DNA of 64,000 nucleotides, from contig JACDOK010000010.1 in assembly GCA_017656185.1 (NCBI GenBank), positions 1 to 64,000 of the forward strand. Reading direction: 5' to 3'. Positions 1-7,058 of the stretch are shown piece by piece. Positions within the stretch are counted from its first letter, which is position 1, and every line of letters begins with the position of its first letter. The position numbers were made by a program, and so were the translations under genes. The DNA is from Peptococcaceae bacterium (GTDB taxonomy: Bacteria > Bacillota > Desulfotomaculia > Desulfotomaculales > JACDOK01). Under the pieces are notes generated by a model. That model was not told the DNA's origin and made no database searches. It worked only from the letters and a program-made list of their open reading frames with translations.

Positions 1-79
1 CATAAAACAGGGGTTTGCCATAATATGTAAGGCAATTAAACTTGCAATCTACGGATCTATATCAATAAATGGGTTTTTC

Positions 80-109
80 TTGACAACGCCGTCACCTGTT
101 TGTTATACT
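80..109 (+). promoter_or_regulatory. sigma-A promoter of the tRNA operon
   Basis: TTGACA at 80-85 and TATACT at 104-109 are separated by 18 bases. They lie 60 bases ahead of the first tRNA and no other promoter is needed for the four tRNA genes that follow in the same direction. Confidence 0.75.
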
Positions 110-121
110 AAGATGCGCGGC

Positions 122-151
122 TGACCTCCAGACTACGTGATCAGGAGGTCA
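122..151 (+). other. leader hairpin before tRNA-His
   Basis: TGACCTCC (122-129) and GGAGGTCA (144-151) form an 8-bp perfect stem with a 14-base loop in the transcribed leader of the tRNA operon. There is no U-tract, so it is not a terminator. It may serve processing of the precursor; this is inference. Confidence 0.4.
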
Positions 152-168
152 TCATTTTGGCATAATGT

Positions 169-246
169 GGTGGGCTTAGCTCAGTTGGTTAGAGCGCCAG
201 ACTGTGGATCTGGAGGTCGCGGGTTCGAGTCCCGCCGTCCACCCCA
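169..246 (+). tRNA. tRNA-His (GTG)
   Basis: A cloverleaf can be folded with anticodon GTG at 204-206 in the loop CTGTGGA, a GCGGG/CCCGC T-stem and an encoded CCA end (244-246). The extra G at position -1 (169), opposite the C discriminator (243), is the identity mark of tRNA-His and is included. First gene of a four-tRNA operon. Confidence 0.95.
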
Positions 247-259
247 ATAGCTAAAATAC

Positions 260-335
260 TGGGGCGTAGCCAAGCTGGTAAGGCAGCGGACTTTGGATCC
301 GCCATTCGTTGGTTCGAATCCAGCCGCCCCAGCCA
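260..335 (+). tRNA. tRNA-Gln (TTG)
   Basis: The acceptor stem TGGGGCG/CGCCCCA, the anticodon stem GCGGA/TCCGC with anticodon TTG at 293-295, and an encoded CCA end (333-335) are all present. It follows tRNA-His by 13 bases and is cotranscribed with it. Confidence 0.95.
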
Positions 336-378
336 AAAGGTTAAGCCAAAAACTTGAAAATGATAAAAGAAAAGATGT

Positions 379-456
379 GAGCCTGTAGCTCAGCCTGGCT
401 AGAGCACCTGACTTTTAATCAGGGTGTCGAAGGTTCGAATCCTTCCAGGCTCACCA
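379..456 (+). tRNA. tRNA-Lys (TTT)
   Basis: The acceptor stem GAGCCTG/CAGGCTC, the anticodon stem CCTGA/TCAGG with loop CTTTTAA (anticodon TTT at 414-416), and an encoded CCA are present. Third gene of the operon. Confidence 0.95.
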
Positions 457-554
457 ATAATGACAAGGGTTCCGGGCACTGGCAAACTTGTGGTAGACTC
501 CAAAATTGCTAACAAGTTGCTAACAAGTAGCCCGGTTTAGTATATTTTTAACGT

Positions 555-639
555 GCGGGCGTGGCGGAATGGCAGACGCGCCAGACTTAGGATCTGGTGG
601 GGTTTCCCCGTGGAGGTTCAAGTCCTCTCGCCCGCACCA
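555..639 (+). tRNA. tRNA-Leu (TAG)
   Basis: Class II tRNA with a long variable arm (GGTGGGGTTTCCCCGT region), acceptor stem GCGGGCG/CGCCCGC, anticodon TAG at 588-590 (reads CUA and other CUN codons) and encoded CCA at 637-639. Last gene of the operon; a terminator follows 15 bases later. Confidence 0.95.
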
Positions 640-653
640 AAGCTTTGGGACAG

Positions 654-684
654 AAGGGTTTCGGTTTTTTAAGCCGAAACCCTT
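654..684 (+). terminator. terminator of the tRNA operon
   Basis: AAGGGTTTCGG (654-664) pairs perfectly with CCGAAACCCTT (674-684). The 11-bp stem follows tRNA-Leu closely. The U-run after it is poor (AATTTATT), but T residues lie in the loop. Confidence 0.7.
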
Positions 685-875
685 AATTTATTATAGATGG
701 CGCCAAACCAAATCATCCTTATATCAGAATTCTTTTTACTTAACTTGGTCTTGGTGCTCTTGAGCGGTCTTTTATGTTTACTTTTAAAGAATAATCTTTC
801 GGCAGAACTTAATTCTTTTGACCAAACTGATCTAATTGAAGATTGAAATTAGCTCTTACAGACGATAATTTATAA

Positions 876-1050
876 TCGTTTGTCTTTTCTGACGCGGATT
901 GGGTGGTTGCTGGCAGCACCGCTTTTGTAATTCAAGGAGTACCACTGAAACCTAATGATATTGACATTCAAACGGATAGAATTGGTGCTTGAAATAGAAG
1001 ATACTTTCCCGATTTTATTCTGTTAAATAGCCGGGGAAGAAGGTATTAGA
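876..1050 (+). pseudogene. decayed nucleotidyltransferase remnant
   Basis: Bases 888-990 read, without a start codon, as a peptide containing WVVAGSTAFVIQG followed by PNDIDIQTDRIGA. This looks like the GS...DxD core of small nucleotidyltransferase-fold proteins. The frame is closed by TAA at 873-875 upstream and by TGA after RIGA. Reading continues in another frame as EIEDTFP and then, after a further shift, as SVK-stop-PGKKVLEM up to the acetyltransferase gene. At least two frameshifts and several stops make this a dead gene fragment. The family call is from the motif only. The rest of 685-1051 holds nothing else I can recognise. Confidence 0.6.
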
Positions 1051-1152
1051 AATGATAATCAGGCCTTACTGTACCCTGCCTGATTTGCGAAAAAGGCGGT
1101 TGTATGACTACATCACCACTTTTGATCCAGCAATATTAACAGCTACGAAGAT

Positions 1153-1962
1153 ATGGAAAGAGAATTCGGCGGCAGGGCTTTTAATCTTGGAGAAACGCAT
1201 TTTAGTTTATGGGAAGGCGAAGAGGTTAAAGGAACGCTAGCTGTTATTACAAAGGATGTAGATTGGAGTGGAGAGGTATTTGTCTCAAACATTTATGTCA
1301 GGGAAAGGGCAGAGTTCAAACTGTTACTCGAAAACGCAATGAATTATTGCTCTAATCTTAAGCCCAAAGGGATAAAGCTAGGAATCTATCCATCACAAAG
1401 TTATCTTATACCCACAATTGAAGAATATGGTTTTACGAAAGTATACAAAGCGGTGGTATTAAAACATCGAGAGAGCAAGCGAAGTATAGAAAAGTGTGTC
1501 TCTGGAGATATAAAACTAACTAATTTTTCAAATGCCTACAAACGGGAGTTCCAGGGAATAGTAAATAGGGCTTTTGTAAATAGCCCGAATGCAGGGCGTA
1601 TGACCAGTGAGGAACTAAATGAACTTATAGAAAAGTGCAAACAAAATCCTGGTCTAGCGGGGATATGTTTATATAATGGAAACCCTGCAGGTGTTTATGA
1701 GTTAAGTATAGTGAGCAATGTGGGTTGGATTAAGGCGATTGCTGTTGACCCGATTTATCAAGGTATAGGTATTGGCAAGATATTATTAGAAAAATCCGTA
1801 AGAACATTATATGCGTCTGGTTGTAAAGAAGTAAAGCTGGTTGTAATTAGTACAAACGAAAAGGCAGTCAACCTGTATTCGAAGTACGGTTTCGAAGAGG
1901 ACACTGTGAGATCTATTTGGTTTATGAGGCCCTGTACGACCTATAACCTGTCTGTGGGGTAA
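1153..1962 (+). CDS. GNAT acetyltransferase, N-terminus probably frameshifted
   Basis: A 269-residue GCN5-related acetyltransferase that would transfer an acyl group from acyl-CoA to an unknown amine. The second half is a canonical GNAT domain with the acetyl-CoA loop around residues 197-213 (VDPIYQGIGIGKILLE) and the late motif NLYSKYGFEED. The first half looks like a second, degenerate GNAT domain. ATG 1153 has no usable Shine-Dalgarno. A frame starting at ATG 1052 has one (GAAGAAGG) and begins MIIRPY, a typical GNAT start. Adding one base near 1127-1130 would join the two frames smoothly (FDP then SNINSYEDMEREF). The gene is thus probably frameshifted, or the sequence has an error here. 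A weak 6-bp inverted repeat (AGGACT/AGTCCT, 1966-1979) follows. Confidence 0.7.
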   Translation: MEREFGGRAFNLGETHFSLWEGEEVKGTLAVITKDVDWSGEVFVSNIYVRERAEFKLLLENAMNYCSNLKPKGIKLGIYPSQSYLIPTIEEYGFTKVYKAVVLKHRESKRSIEKCVSGDIKLTNFSNAYKREFQGIVNRAFVNSPNAGRMTSEELNELIEKCKQNPGLAGICLYNGNPAGVYELSIVSNVGWIKAIAVDPIYQGIGIGKILLEKSVRTLYASGCKEVKLVVISTNEKAVNLYSKYGFEEDTVRSIWFMRPCTTYNLSVG

Positions 1963-1991
1963 TTCAGGACTTTAGTCCTATAAAAATTGTA

Positions 1992-2079
1992 CGATAGTAC
2001 CCCAGGAAAAGAAGCAACGGTACGAAATGTTTTTATAAAAAAATGATAGGGGGTAGTGGCATTGAAAAGGGTACTATCG
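1992..2079 (+). promoter_or_regulatory. long-range inverted repeat spanning the SLH gene start
   Basis: CGATAGTACCC (1992-2002) and GGGTACTATCG (2069-2079) are 11-bp perfect complements. The 66-base loop contains the ribosome site (2048-2053) and TTG start (2062) of the SLH-protein gene. If transcription starts upstream of 1992, the fold would cover codons 3-6 and could affect initiation. It may also be chance. Confidence 0.3.
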
Positions 2080-3117
2080 ATAATTGTTGCCCTTTTACTG
2101 GTAGTAGCGTTTTCTGCCGGAATTGCCTGGGCTAAGCCCGGAAATGGACACGGGTGGGGAAACGCTGCAAAAGGTGGGTCCAAAGTTGTAGATAAGGCGG
2201 ATTTGAAGGGTAAGGCCAAAAAGGTTAAGGTTAAAAACAACATCCGTCAGCAGTTCGTGCAAAAATATAATGAAGTGGTCAGAAAAGGGGTAGAGGACGA
2301 CAATAACTTTACGGATGTGGGAAAACACTGGGCAAGGTCTCACATCAATACGATGGCGGCGATCGGGTTGTTTGCCGGGTATGAGGACGGTACCTTCAAG
2401 CCCAACAAGCCCATTAGCCAGGCAGAGCTTATCGCCCTTCTAATGAGGATCACACCGGATGATCCCGCAGAAGCAAATGACGAAGAACAAGAAGTTGAAG
2501 AAGAGGAAAACGACGAAGAACAAAATGAGGATGGCCAGCTTGACGAAGATCAAACAGACGAAGAACAAACTGATGAAGACCGGAATGACGAAGAGCAAAC
2601 TGGGGAAGAGCAGACCAATAACGATGATGAAGATGAATCTGAAGACGCTAACCTCAATGATATGCCTGAATGGGCCAGGGGAGCAGTCTGGAAGGGTATC
2701 CATAAAGGCATTATCAACCTGAATCGTTTTCATTCCCATGTTCAAGCCACAAGGGCCCTGACTGCCGTCTGGATTGCCAAGTCCTTGGGTTTAGAACCGG
2801 TAGATACAACTGATGTTCCTTTTAAAGACGGGATTTTGCTTTCCCCGGAGGATGTCGGTTATATTATGGCCCTGTATCAAGAAGGTATTATGGTCGGGAA
2901 CTCCGATGGCAGGTTCAATCCTAACAGCGCCATTACCAGGGCCGAAATGGCAGTTATAATGGAAAGAATCATTGCCGCGCAGGAAGAAAGCGCAGAGGAT
3001 GAGAGCAGCGAAGGGGATGAGGACGACGAAACGGATGATGAGGACACAAACGGTGATGATAGTACCGATAATGAAGAAGATGAAGAAGATGAAGAAGATG
3101 AAGAAGATGAAGAATGA
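2062..3117 (+). CDS. secreted SLH-domain protein with acidic repeats
   Basis: About 351 residues starting at TTG 2062, eight bases after the AGGGGG ribosome site (2048-2053); the in-frame GTG at 2056 is too close to it. A signal peptide (KRVLSIIVALLLVVAF, cleavage near AWA-KP) is followed by a basic stretch, then SLH-like motifs: one near FTDVGKHWARSHINTMAA...GYEDGTFKPN, a degenerate middle one (WARGAVWKGIHKG), and one with GNSDGRFNPNSAITRAEMA. SLH modules bind pyruvylated secondary cell-wall polymers, so the protein is probably wall-attached. Between the first two motifs and at the C-terminus lie long Glu/Asp-rich low-complexity stretches, the last made of repeated GAAGAT units (3076-3113). 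They could bind calcium or other cations; that is inference. Confidence 0.8.
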   Translation: MKRVLSIIVALLLVVAFSAGIAWAKPGNGHGWGNAAKGGSKVVDKADLKGKAKKVKVKNNIRQQFVQKYNEVVRKGVEDDNNFTDVGKHWARSHINTMAAIGLFAGYEDGTFKPNKPISQAELIALLMRITPDDPAEANDEEQEVEEEENDEEQNEDGQLDEDQTDEEQTDEDRNDEEQTGEEQTNNDDEDESEDANLNDMPEWARGAVWKGIHKGIINLNRFHSHVQATRALTAVWIAKSLGLEPVDTTDVPFKDGILLSPEDVGYIMALYQEGIMVGNSDGRFNPNSAITRAEMAVIMERIIAAQEESAEDESSEGDEDDETDDEDTNGDDSTDNEEDEEDEEDEEDEE

Positions 3118-3221
3118 TGAAATAAACCAAGAAAGCGTTACCGATTGAAGTGAATGGGCATTAATGACACTTTCTACAAACTCCATTAACGGGTTAAACC
3201 GTAAATATACCAGTTCTTGTT

Positions 3222-3251
3222 ACCCGACCTGGTGATAAGGTCGGGTTTTTA
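3222..3251 (+). terminator. terminator after the SLH gene
   Basis: CCCGACCT (3223-3230) and AGGTCGGG (3238-3245) form an 8-bp stem followed directly by TTTTT. The rest of the 312-base gap 3118-3429 holds only the promoter of the next gene. Confidence 0.9.
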
Positions 3252-3342
3252 TTTGCTTGTTTAAATGGGTAAGACCTGGTATTGGGTTTGCATGGCTAGG
3301 TGTTTCCCGGAATTGGCACGGTATGGCCCATATAGAACGTTC

Positions 3343-3371
3343 TTGCCGGGTGATGCGGAATTATATATAAT
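3343..3371 (+). promoter_or_regulatory. sigma-A promoter of the crp/fnr pair
   Basis: TTGCCG (3343-3348) and TATAAT (3366-3371) are separated by 17 bases, 59 bases before the ATG of the first regulator. No clear palindromic Crp/Fnr half-sites are visible next to it. Confidence 0.65.
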
Positions 3372-3429
3372 AACTAAAGAGAAATTTATTTAGTAAGTTA
3401 ATCGGTTTAATTAATTTGGGGGCGGAATT

Positions 3430-4122
3430 ATGTCTAATATGTCGGCAGTACAAAATGACAATAATCCCGGCTACCGTGTTATTCTGGATCAACCGGAAGT
3501 TGCAGCCATTTTAGAGGAAGGTACCGTTGTCCGTTATCCCAAAGGTCAAATTATTTTTTCTGCTGATGAGGTTGCTGACCGGACATATTATATTGAGGAT
3601 GGTTATGTTAAAATCTATCGTTTAGGTTTTGACGGGCGTGAAATTACGGTTGGTTCAATTAGGAACCCCGGTGAATTGATGGGCGTGTCTGAGACGTTAT
3701 ATCACGGGAAACGTACCTGTTTTGCGCGGGCCATTGCCGATGTCAAGCTGGTACTGCTATCTCGAGAACAGTTTGATAGTGTCCTGCAAAAACACCCTGA
3801 ATTAGCGGTTAAAGTAGCAAGTTTGTTGGCCGCAAGAATGCGTTATGCAGAATCTATGCTCCATAGTATCGTTTCCGGCAGGGTATCTGCTAGGATGGCG
3901 GTGACACTGCTTAATATTGGCCGGCAGTGTGGTGAAACCACCCGGGAAGGTATCAAGATTAAATTTGGCCTGACACAAGAAGAACTTGCTTCTATGAGCG
4001 GGTTAAGCCGCCAGACGGTTTCTACGGTCTTAAAGAATCTTAAAAGGGAAAATCTTATAAAGATTAACGGGCGGCAAATCATAATTATTGATCCCCAGAA
4101 ATTAGAACAGATTGCCGTTTAG
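3430..4122 (+). CDS. Crp/Fnr family transcription regulator (first of a tandem pair)
   Basis: A 230-residue regulator with an N-terminal cyclic-nucleotide-binding-fold sensor domain (about 20-140; YYIEDGYVKIYRLGFDG and GEMLMG-type turn seen as GELMGVSE), a dimerisation helix, and a C-terminal winged helix-turn-helix (LTQEELASMSGLSRQTVSTV, about 180-200). It would bind DNA as a dimer and regulate transcription. Only two cysteines occur (TCFAR and RQCGE), so an Fnr-type iron-sulfur cluster is unlikely; the effector is unknown. Good SD (GGGGGCGGA) before ATG 3430. A related regulator gene follows after a short gap and is surely cotranscribed. Confidence 0.9.
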   Translation: MSNMSAVQNDNNPGYRVILDQPEVAAILEEGTVVRYPKGQIIFSADEVADRTYYIEDGYVKIYRLGFDGREITVGSIRNPGELMGVSETLYHGKRTCFARAIADVKLVLLSREQFDSVLQKHPELAVKVASLLAARMRYAESMLHSIVSGRVSARMAVTLLNIGRQCGETTREGIKIKFGLTQEELASMSGLSRQTVSTVLKNLKRENLIKINGRQIIIIDPQKLEQIAV

Positions 4123-4154
4123 ACGACCGTATTTTGGGAAAGGTGAGGGCTGAT

Positions 4155-4823
4155 ATGCTTAACGGCGGATATGCATTCCAGTTGGATGGCCGCGAACTGG
4201 ATGCCATTTACCAAATCGGTGTTCCCCGTACTTACAGTGCGGGGGATGCCATTTTTAATGCCGGTAATAAGGCTGAATCCGTCTATTATATAGATGACGG
4301 CTGGGTACGCATATATCGCCTTAACCCGGATGGTAGAAAACTTACCGTTGGTGGTATCCGAAATGCAGGGGAATTTTTCGGGCTTGCCGAAGCTCTTAAC
4401 GGGGTTCAGTGTTCATCCTTCGCCCAAGCTATTACAGCGGTAAAAGTCATTGTTATTAGCCGCAAAGATTTTTTGGAACTGCTGAACAACCACCCGACAC
4501 TGGCCTTAAAGATAGCCCGTTTGCTGGCGGCTCGGATGCGGGAAACAGAAGGGTTGGTTCACGAAATTACATCGCAGCAATCATCGGGGCGCCTGGCCGG
4601 GTTGCTGCTAAAACTGGCGTCGAAGTACGGGGTTTCTGACGGGGAAGGTACGGTAATTAAACTGAAATTGACCCACGAGGAAATGGCGTCGATGGTAGGT
4701 GTCACCCGTCAGACGGTAACGTCCGTCTTAAGCATGTTCAAGAATGAACGAAGTATTACCATGGAAGATGACCATATTAAGATCATTGATGTCGATAAAT
4801 TAAAAGCTTGGTTATCCGCATAA
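4155..4823 (+). CDS. Crp/Fnr family transcription regulator (second of a tandem pair)
   Basis: About 222 residues from ATG 4155, which lies seven bases after AAAGGTGAGG; the longer frame from TTG 4134 has no ribosome site. Same layout as the gene before it: cNMP-fold sensor (YYIDDGWVRIYRLNPDGRK), dimer helix, helix-turn-helix (LTHEEMASMVGVTRQTVTSV). The recognition helices differ from the neighbour (VTRQTVTSVLSMFKNE against LSRQTVSTVLKNLKRE), so the two may read related sites or form heterodimers. One cysteine only, so no iron-sulfur cluster. The pair looks like a tandem duplication. Effector and targets cannot be told from the window. Confidence 0.9.
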   Translation: MLNGGYAFQLDGRELDAIYQIGVPRTYSAGDAIFNAGNKAESVYYIDDGWVRIYRLNPDGRKLTVGGIRNAGEFFGLAEALNGVQCSSFAQAITAVKVIVISRKDFLELLNNHPTLALKIARLLAARMRETEGLVHEITSQQSSGRLAGLLLKLASKYGVSDGEGTVIKLKLTHEEMASMVGVTRQTVTSVLSMFKNERSITMEDDHIKIIDVDKLKAWLSA

Positions 4824-4853
4824 ATAAAGAGACGAATAGAGTAAAACATACAA

Positions 4854-4889
4854 AAAGAGGTAGTTGACGTGAAAATGTCCTACCTCTTT
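4854..4889 (+). terminator. terminator after the crp/fnr pair
   Basis: AAAGAGGTAG (4854-4863) pairs with CTACCTCTTT (4880-4889) around a 16-base loop. T-rich sequence follows loosely. The 313-base gap 4890-5202 beyond it has no gene I can support; an SD-like AAGGAGGG (4917-4924) is not followed by a credible reading frame. Confidence 0.6.
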
Positions 4890-5202
4890 AATGTTTCTTA
4901 TTATTAATAAATTGATAAGGAGGGCGAACTCTGGCACCTAGCCACCTGTAATGGCATTTGAATATACTGCAGTAGATGGTTACAGGCTATTTGTTCCATG
5001 CCGGGGGTCACAGCATGTTTCGGTGCCGTCGCCTCGGGACTCCCTCTCGCAACACAATATAACATATATCGCATCTAGGCGCAAAACCGGAATACTATTT
5101 ATATTTAAATATTGTCTAGCTTGTACTTTGTGTAACGAACTTAAAGCCGCAAGCTCCGTTTTTATTTACCGTTTTCGCCGGGTGTGGTTCTTAAACAAGC
5201 AG

Positions 5203-5988
5203 TTAAGTAGCAGGTTTGCGAAAGATCAGCAGATATTCGTGTATTTTATTGACCCGGAACACGTAGGGGTAGCCGAGGGGACGAAGATTATTATACTCCT
5301 TACGCCGGTCCCAGATAATGATATCATCAAGTTTGTAATTTTGGCGGCAAAGTTTGTTGGTAAGATCAATGTGCAGGGGGAAAAAATTGGCCTTCTTGCG
5401 TAAATCCATGACATTGATGATGCAGTACCCGCCGGGAACGAGTGTCATAAAAACCTTTTCAAAAATCTCGCTTAAAGAATCCAAAAACAATTCATAATTG
5501 TCGATATTGCCCAAATTATTGTCAATAGTATCGTAATTACGTTTGTCCTTAGTGTCGGCCGTTCTTTTTTGATTTAGAATGTTCCAGTAGGGCGGTGAGG
5601 TTACGCATAGTTTTACTGTTGCGATATCGACATGGTGCAATAAATTGCGTGCATCATCACAGATCAGTACCGTGTTTTGCCGGTTTGTCCTGGTGGAGGA
5701 CAACCTTTTACGTGCCTGGGCGACGTATTCAGGTGACAACTCAATACCTAAGCTGTGCCGCCCGAGTTGCTGTGCTGCCAGAAGAGTACTTCCAAGCCCG
5801 GCAAAAGGGTCCAATACAAGGTCGCCCGGTTGGGTATAAATCTCAATAAACCTTGACGGAAGGGCAACGGGAAAAAGTGCCGGGTGATCCAACCTTTTCT
5901 CTTCCGTGCTTTTATCGATGTCGCTCCAAATACTAATGGAGTATCGTGCCCATGTTTTGCCGTCCAGAGATGTCTTATTCCTGCTCAA
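5203..5988 (-). CDS. SAM-dependent amino-methyltransferase, permuted motif order
   Basis: 261 residues, resembling N4-cytosine/N6-adenine DNA methyltransferases. The SAM site DPFAGLGSTLLAA (about 58-70) comes first and the catalytic TSPPYWN (about 130-136) after it. The N-terminal part (HPALFPVALPSRFIEIYTQPGD) looks like the C-terminal end of beta-class enzymes, so the protein reads as a circular permutation giving the gamma-like order I-IV, with no room for a large target-recognition domain. No restriction nuclease is nearby, so it is an orphan. It starts at TTG 5988 behind GGGAGG and overlaps the tRNA methyltransferase gene by 14 bases. Coupling to that gene leaves an RNA substrate possible; the target is unknown. 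Confidence 0.75.
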   Translation of the reverse strand: MSRNKTSLDGKTWARYSISIWSDIDKSTEEKRLDHPALFPVALPSRFIEIYTQPGDLVLDPFAGLGSTLLAAQQLGRHSLGIELSPEYVAQARKRLSSTRTNRQNTVLICDDARNLLHHVDIATVKLCVTSPPYWNILNQKRTADTKDKRNYDTIDNNLGNIDNYELFLDSLSEIFEKVFMTLVPGGYCIINVMDLRKKANFFPLHIDLTNKLCRQNYKLDDIIIWDRRKEYNNLRPLGYPYVFRVNKIHEYLLIFRKPAT

Positions 5989-6772
5989 AACTGTAAACCT
6001 CCCGGACGACTTTCCTGGCCCACGTCAGAAATCCCGTATGACCTACCATCCGGTGATTGGGACGCACACTGCGATCCCTGATATGCCAGTCCCGTACCAG
6101 TAATTCTGTGGTTTCAATCATGGCAAAGGACTTATGATGACGCAGTTCTTGAGTGAAAAGATCGGCTTGCTTTATGGTAGGGGTATAGGCTAGGAGAATT
6201 CCTCCTGATTTTAAGGCTCTAGTGCAGTTTTCGACAGCGTTCCACGGTTCCGGGACATCCAGCAAGATACAGTCAACATCCTGCTCATCTATTTGTTCGT
6301 ATATATTGCCAAGTTTTAATGTGACATTAGAAGGTTCACCAAGTAATTCGGAGATATTGCGGCGGGCAAAATCGAGCATGTCGCGGCGTACATCATACCC
6401 CCAAACGTAACCTTCGGGGCCTACCTGACGTGCCACGGCCAACAGGAGTGCACCGCTGCCGACACCGCCCAGGATTACCCGTGCTCCGGGGAAAATATCG
6501 GCCTGCAGTAAGATATAGGCGGTATCTTTGGGGTAAATAATCCCGCTTTTACGGGGCATATTCATAATATAATCAATCATCCTGGGGCGAAAAACGTAAA
6601 CTTCTTTATCCATACTGGTCTTTATAAGTGAACCCGGCGGCAGACCGATAACTTTACTATGGTCAATGTAACCACGATGGGTATGAAGGCGCCCGTCGGC
6701 TTTCAAACGTTTGAGGTAACTACGCTGCTGTTGGTCGATGAAAACAACCAGATCCCCTTCTTGCAAATACAA
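5975..6772 (-). CDS. trmI: tRNA (adenine-58-N1)-methyltransferase
   Basis: TrmI-family enzyme that makes m1A58 in the tRNA T-loop. The family blocks are present: YIDHSKVIGLPPGSLI, then RPRMIDYIMNMPRKSGIIYPKD, then the SAM site GGVGSGALLLAVARQVGPEG and the acidic loop YDVRRDM, and the catalytic-region LDVPEPW. The longest frame starts at 6799, but the ribosome site AAAGGAG sits inside it. The TTG nine bases after it (6772) is the likely start, giving about 265 residues. It is the first gene of a two-gene minus-strand operon and diverges from tig. Confidence 0.9.
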   Translation of the reverse strand: MYLQEGDLVVFIDQQQRSYLKRLKADGRLHTHRGYIDHSKVIGLPPGSLIKTSMDKEVYVFRPRMIDYIMNMPRKSGIIYPKDTAYILLQADIFPGARVILGGVGSGALLLAVARQVGPEGYVWGYDVRRDMLDFARRNISELLGEPSNVTLKLGNIYEQIDEQDVDCILLDVPEPWNAVENCTRALKSGGILLAYTPTIKQADLFTQELRHHKSFAMIETTELLVRDWHIRDRSVRPNHRMVGHTGFLTWARKVVREVYSFEQE

Positions 6773-6877
6773 TACAATAAACTCCTTTCTTGTCGTCAAA
6801 ATAGTGATGAAAAAATGTATTAGCTTTGCAACTGAGATTTTACTTTTTCGGGATAAATGAAAAAATTCCCTGCTTGC

Positions 6878-6907
6878 TTGCCCTGCCGGCAGCCGTTATG
6901 CTATAAT
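6878..6907 (+). promoter_or_regulatory. extended -10 promoter for tig-clpP-clpX
   Basis: TTGCCC (6878-6883) and TATAAT (6902-6907) with an 18-base spacer and a TGC extension right before the -10 box. Transcripts would start near 6914 and carry a 145-base leader. I see no CtsR or CIRCE operator near it. A second TATAAT at 7013-7018 lacks a -35 box. Confidence 0.7.
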
Positions 6908-6923
6908 ATGGTGTGCTAGGTAG

Positions 6924-6941
6924 ACCAGGGGAATCCCTGGT
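6924..6941 (+). other. 5'-end hairpin in the tig leader
   Basis: ACCAGGG (6924-6930) and CCCTGGT (6935-6941) form a 7-bp stem with a GAAT loop, about ten bases into the predicted mRNA. A U-rich stretch (ATTCTTCATTTTT) follows. It may protect the 5' end or act as a weak attenuator. Confidence 0.45.
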
Positions 6942-7058
6942 ATTCTTCATTTTTGTGAAAGTTTATAATCCACTAGTAAATCTGGTATTTAGGAAGTGCG
7001 TTATTTTAATAGTATAATTACCAAGACAGGAAATTGTTAAGCTAGAGGAGGATTTTTT

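Noticed and set aside
569-763. 64-codon frame over tRNA-Leu
   Set aside because: It reads through the tRNA and its terminator; chance frame.
1052-1240. 62-codon frame as a separate gene
   Set aside because: Its start looks like the real start of the acetyltransferase; the rest is out-of-frame reading after a likely one-base loss.
3070-3116. CRISPR-like or satellite repeat at the end of the SLH gene
   Set aside because: The short GAAGAT units are coding repeats for an acidic tail with no spacers.
4951-5403. 150-codon frame on the + strand
   Set aside because: It runs into the minus-strand methyltransferase gene, has no family features and no ribosome site.
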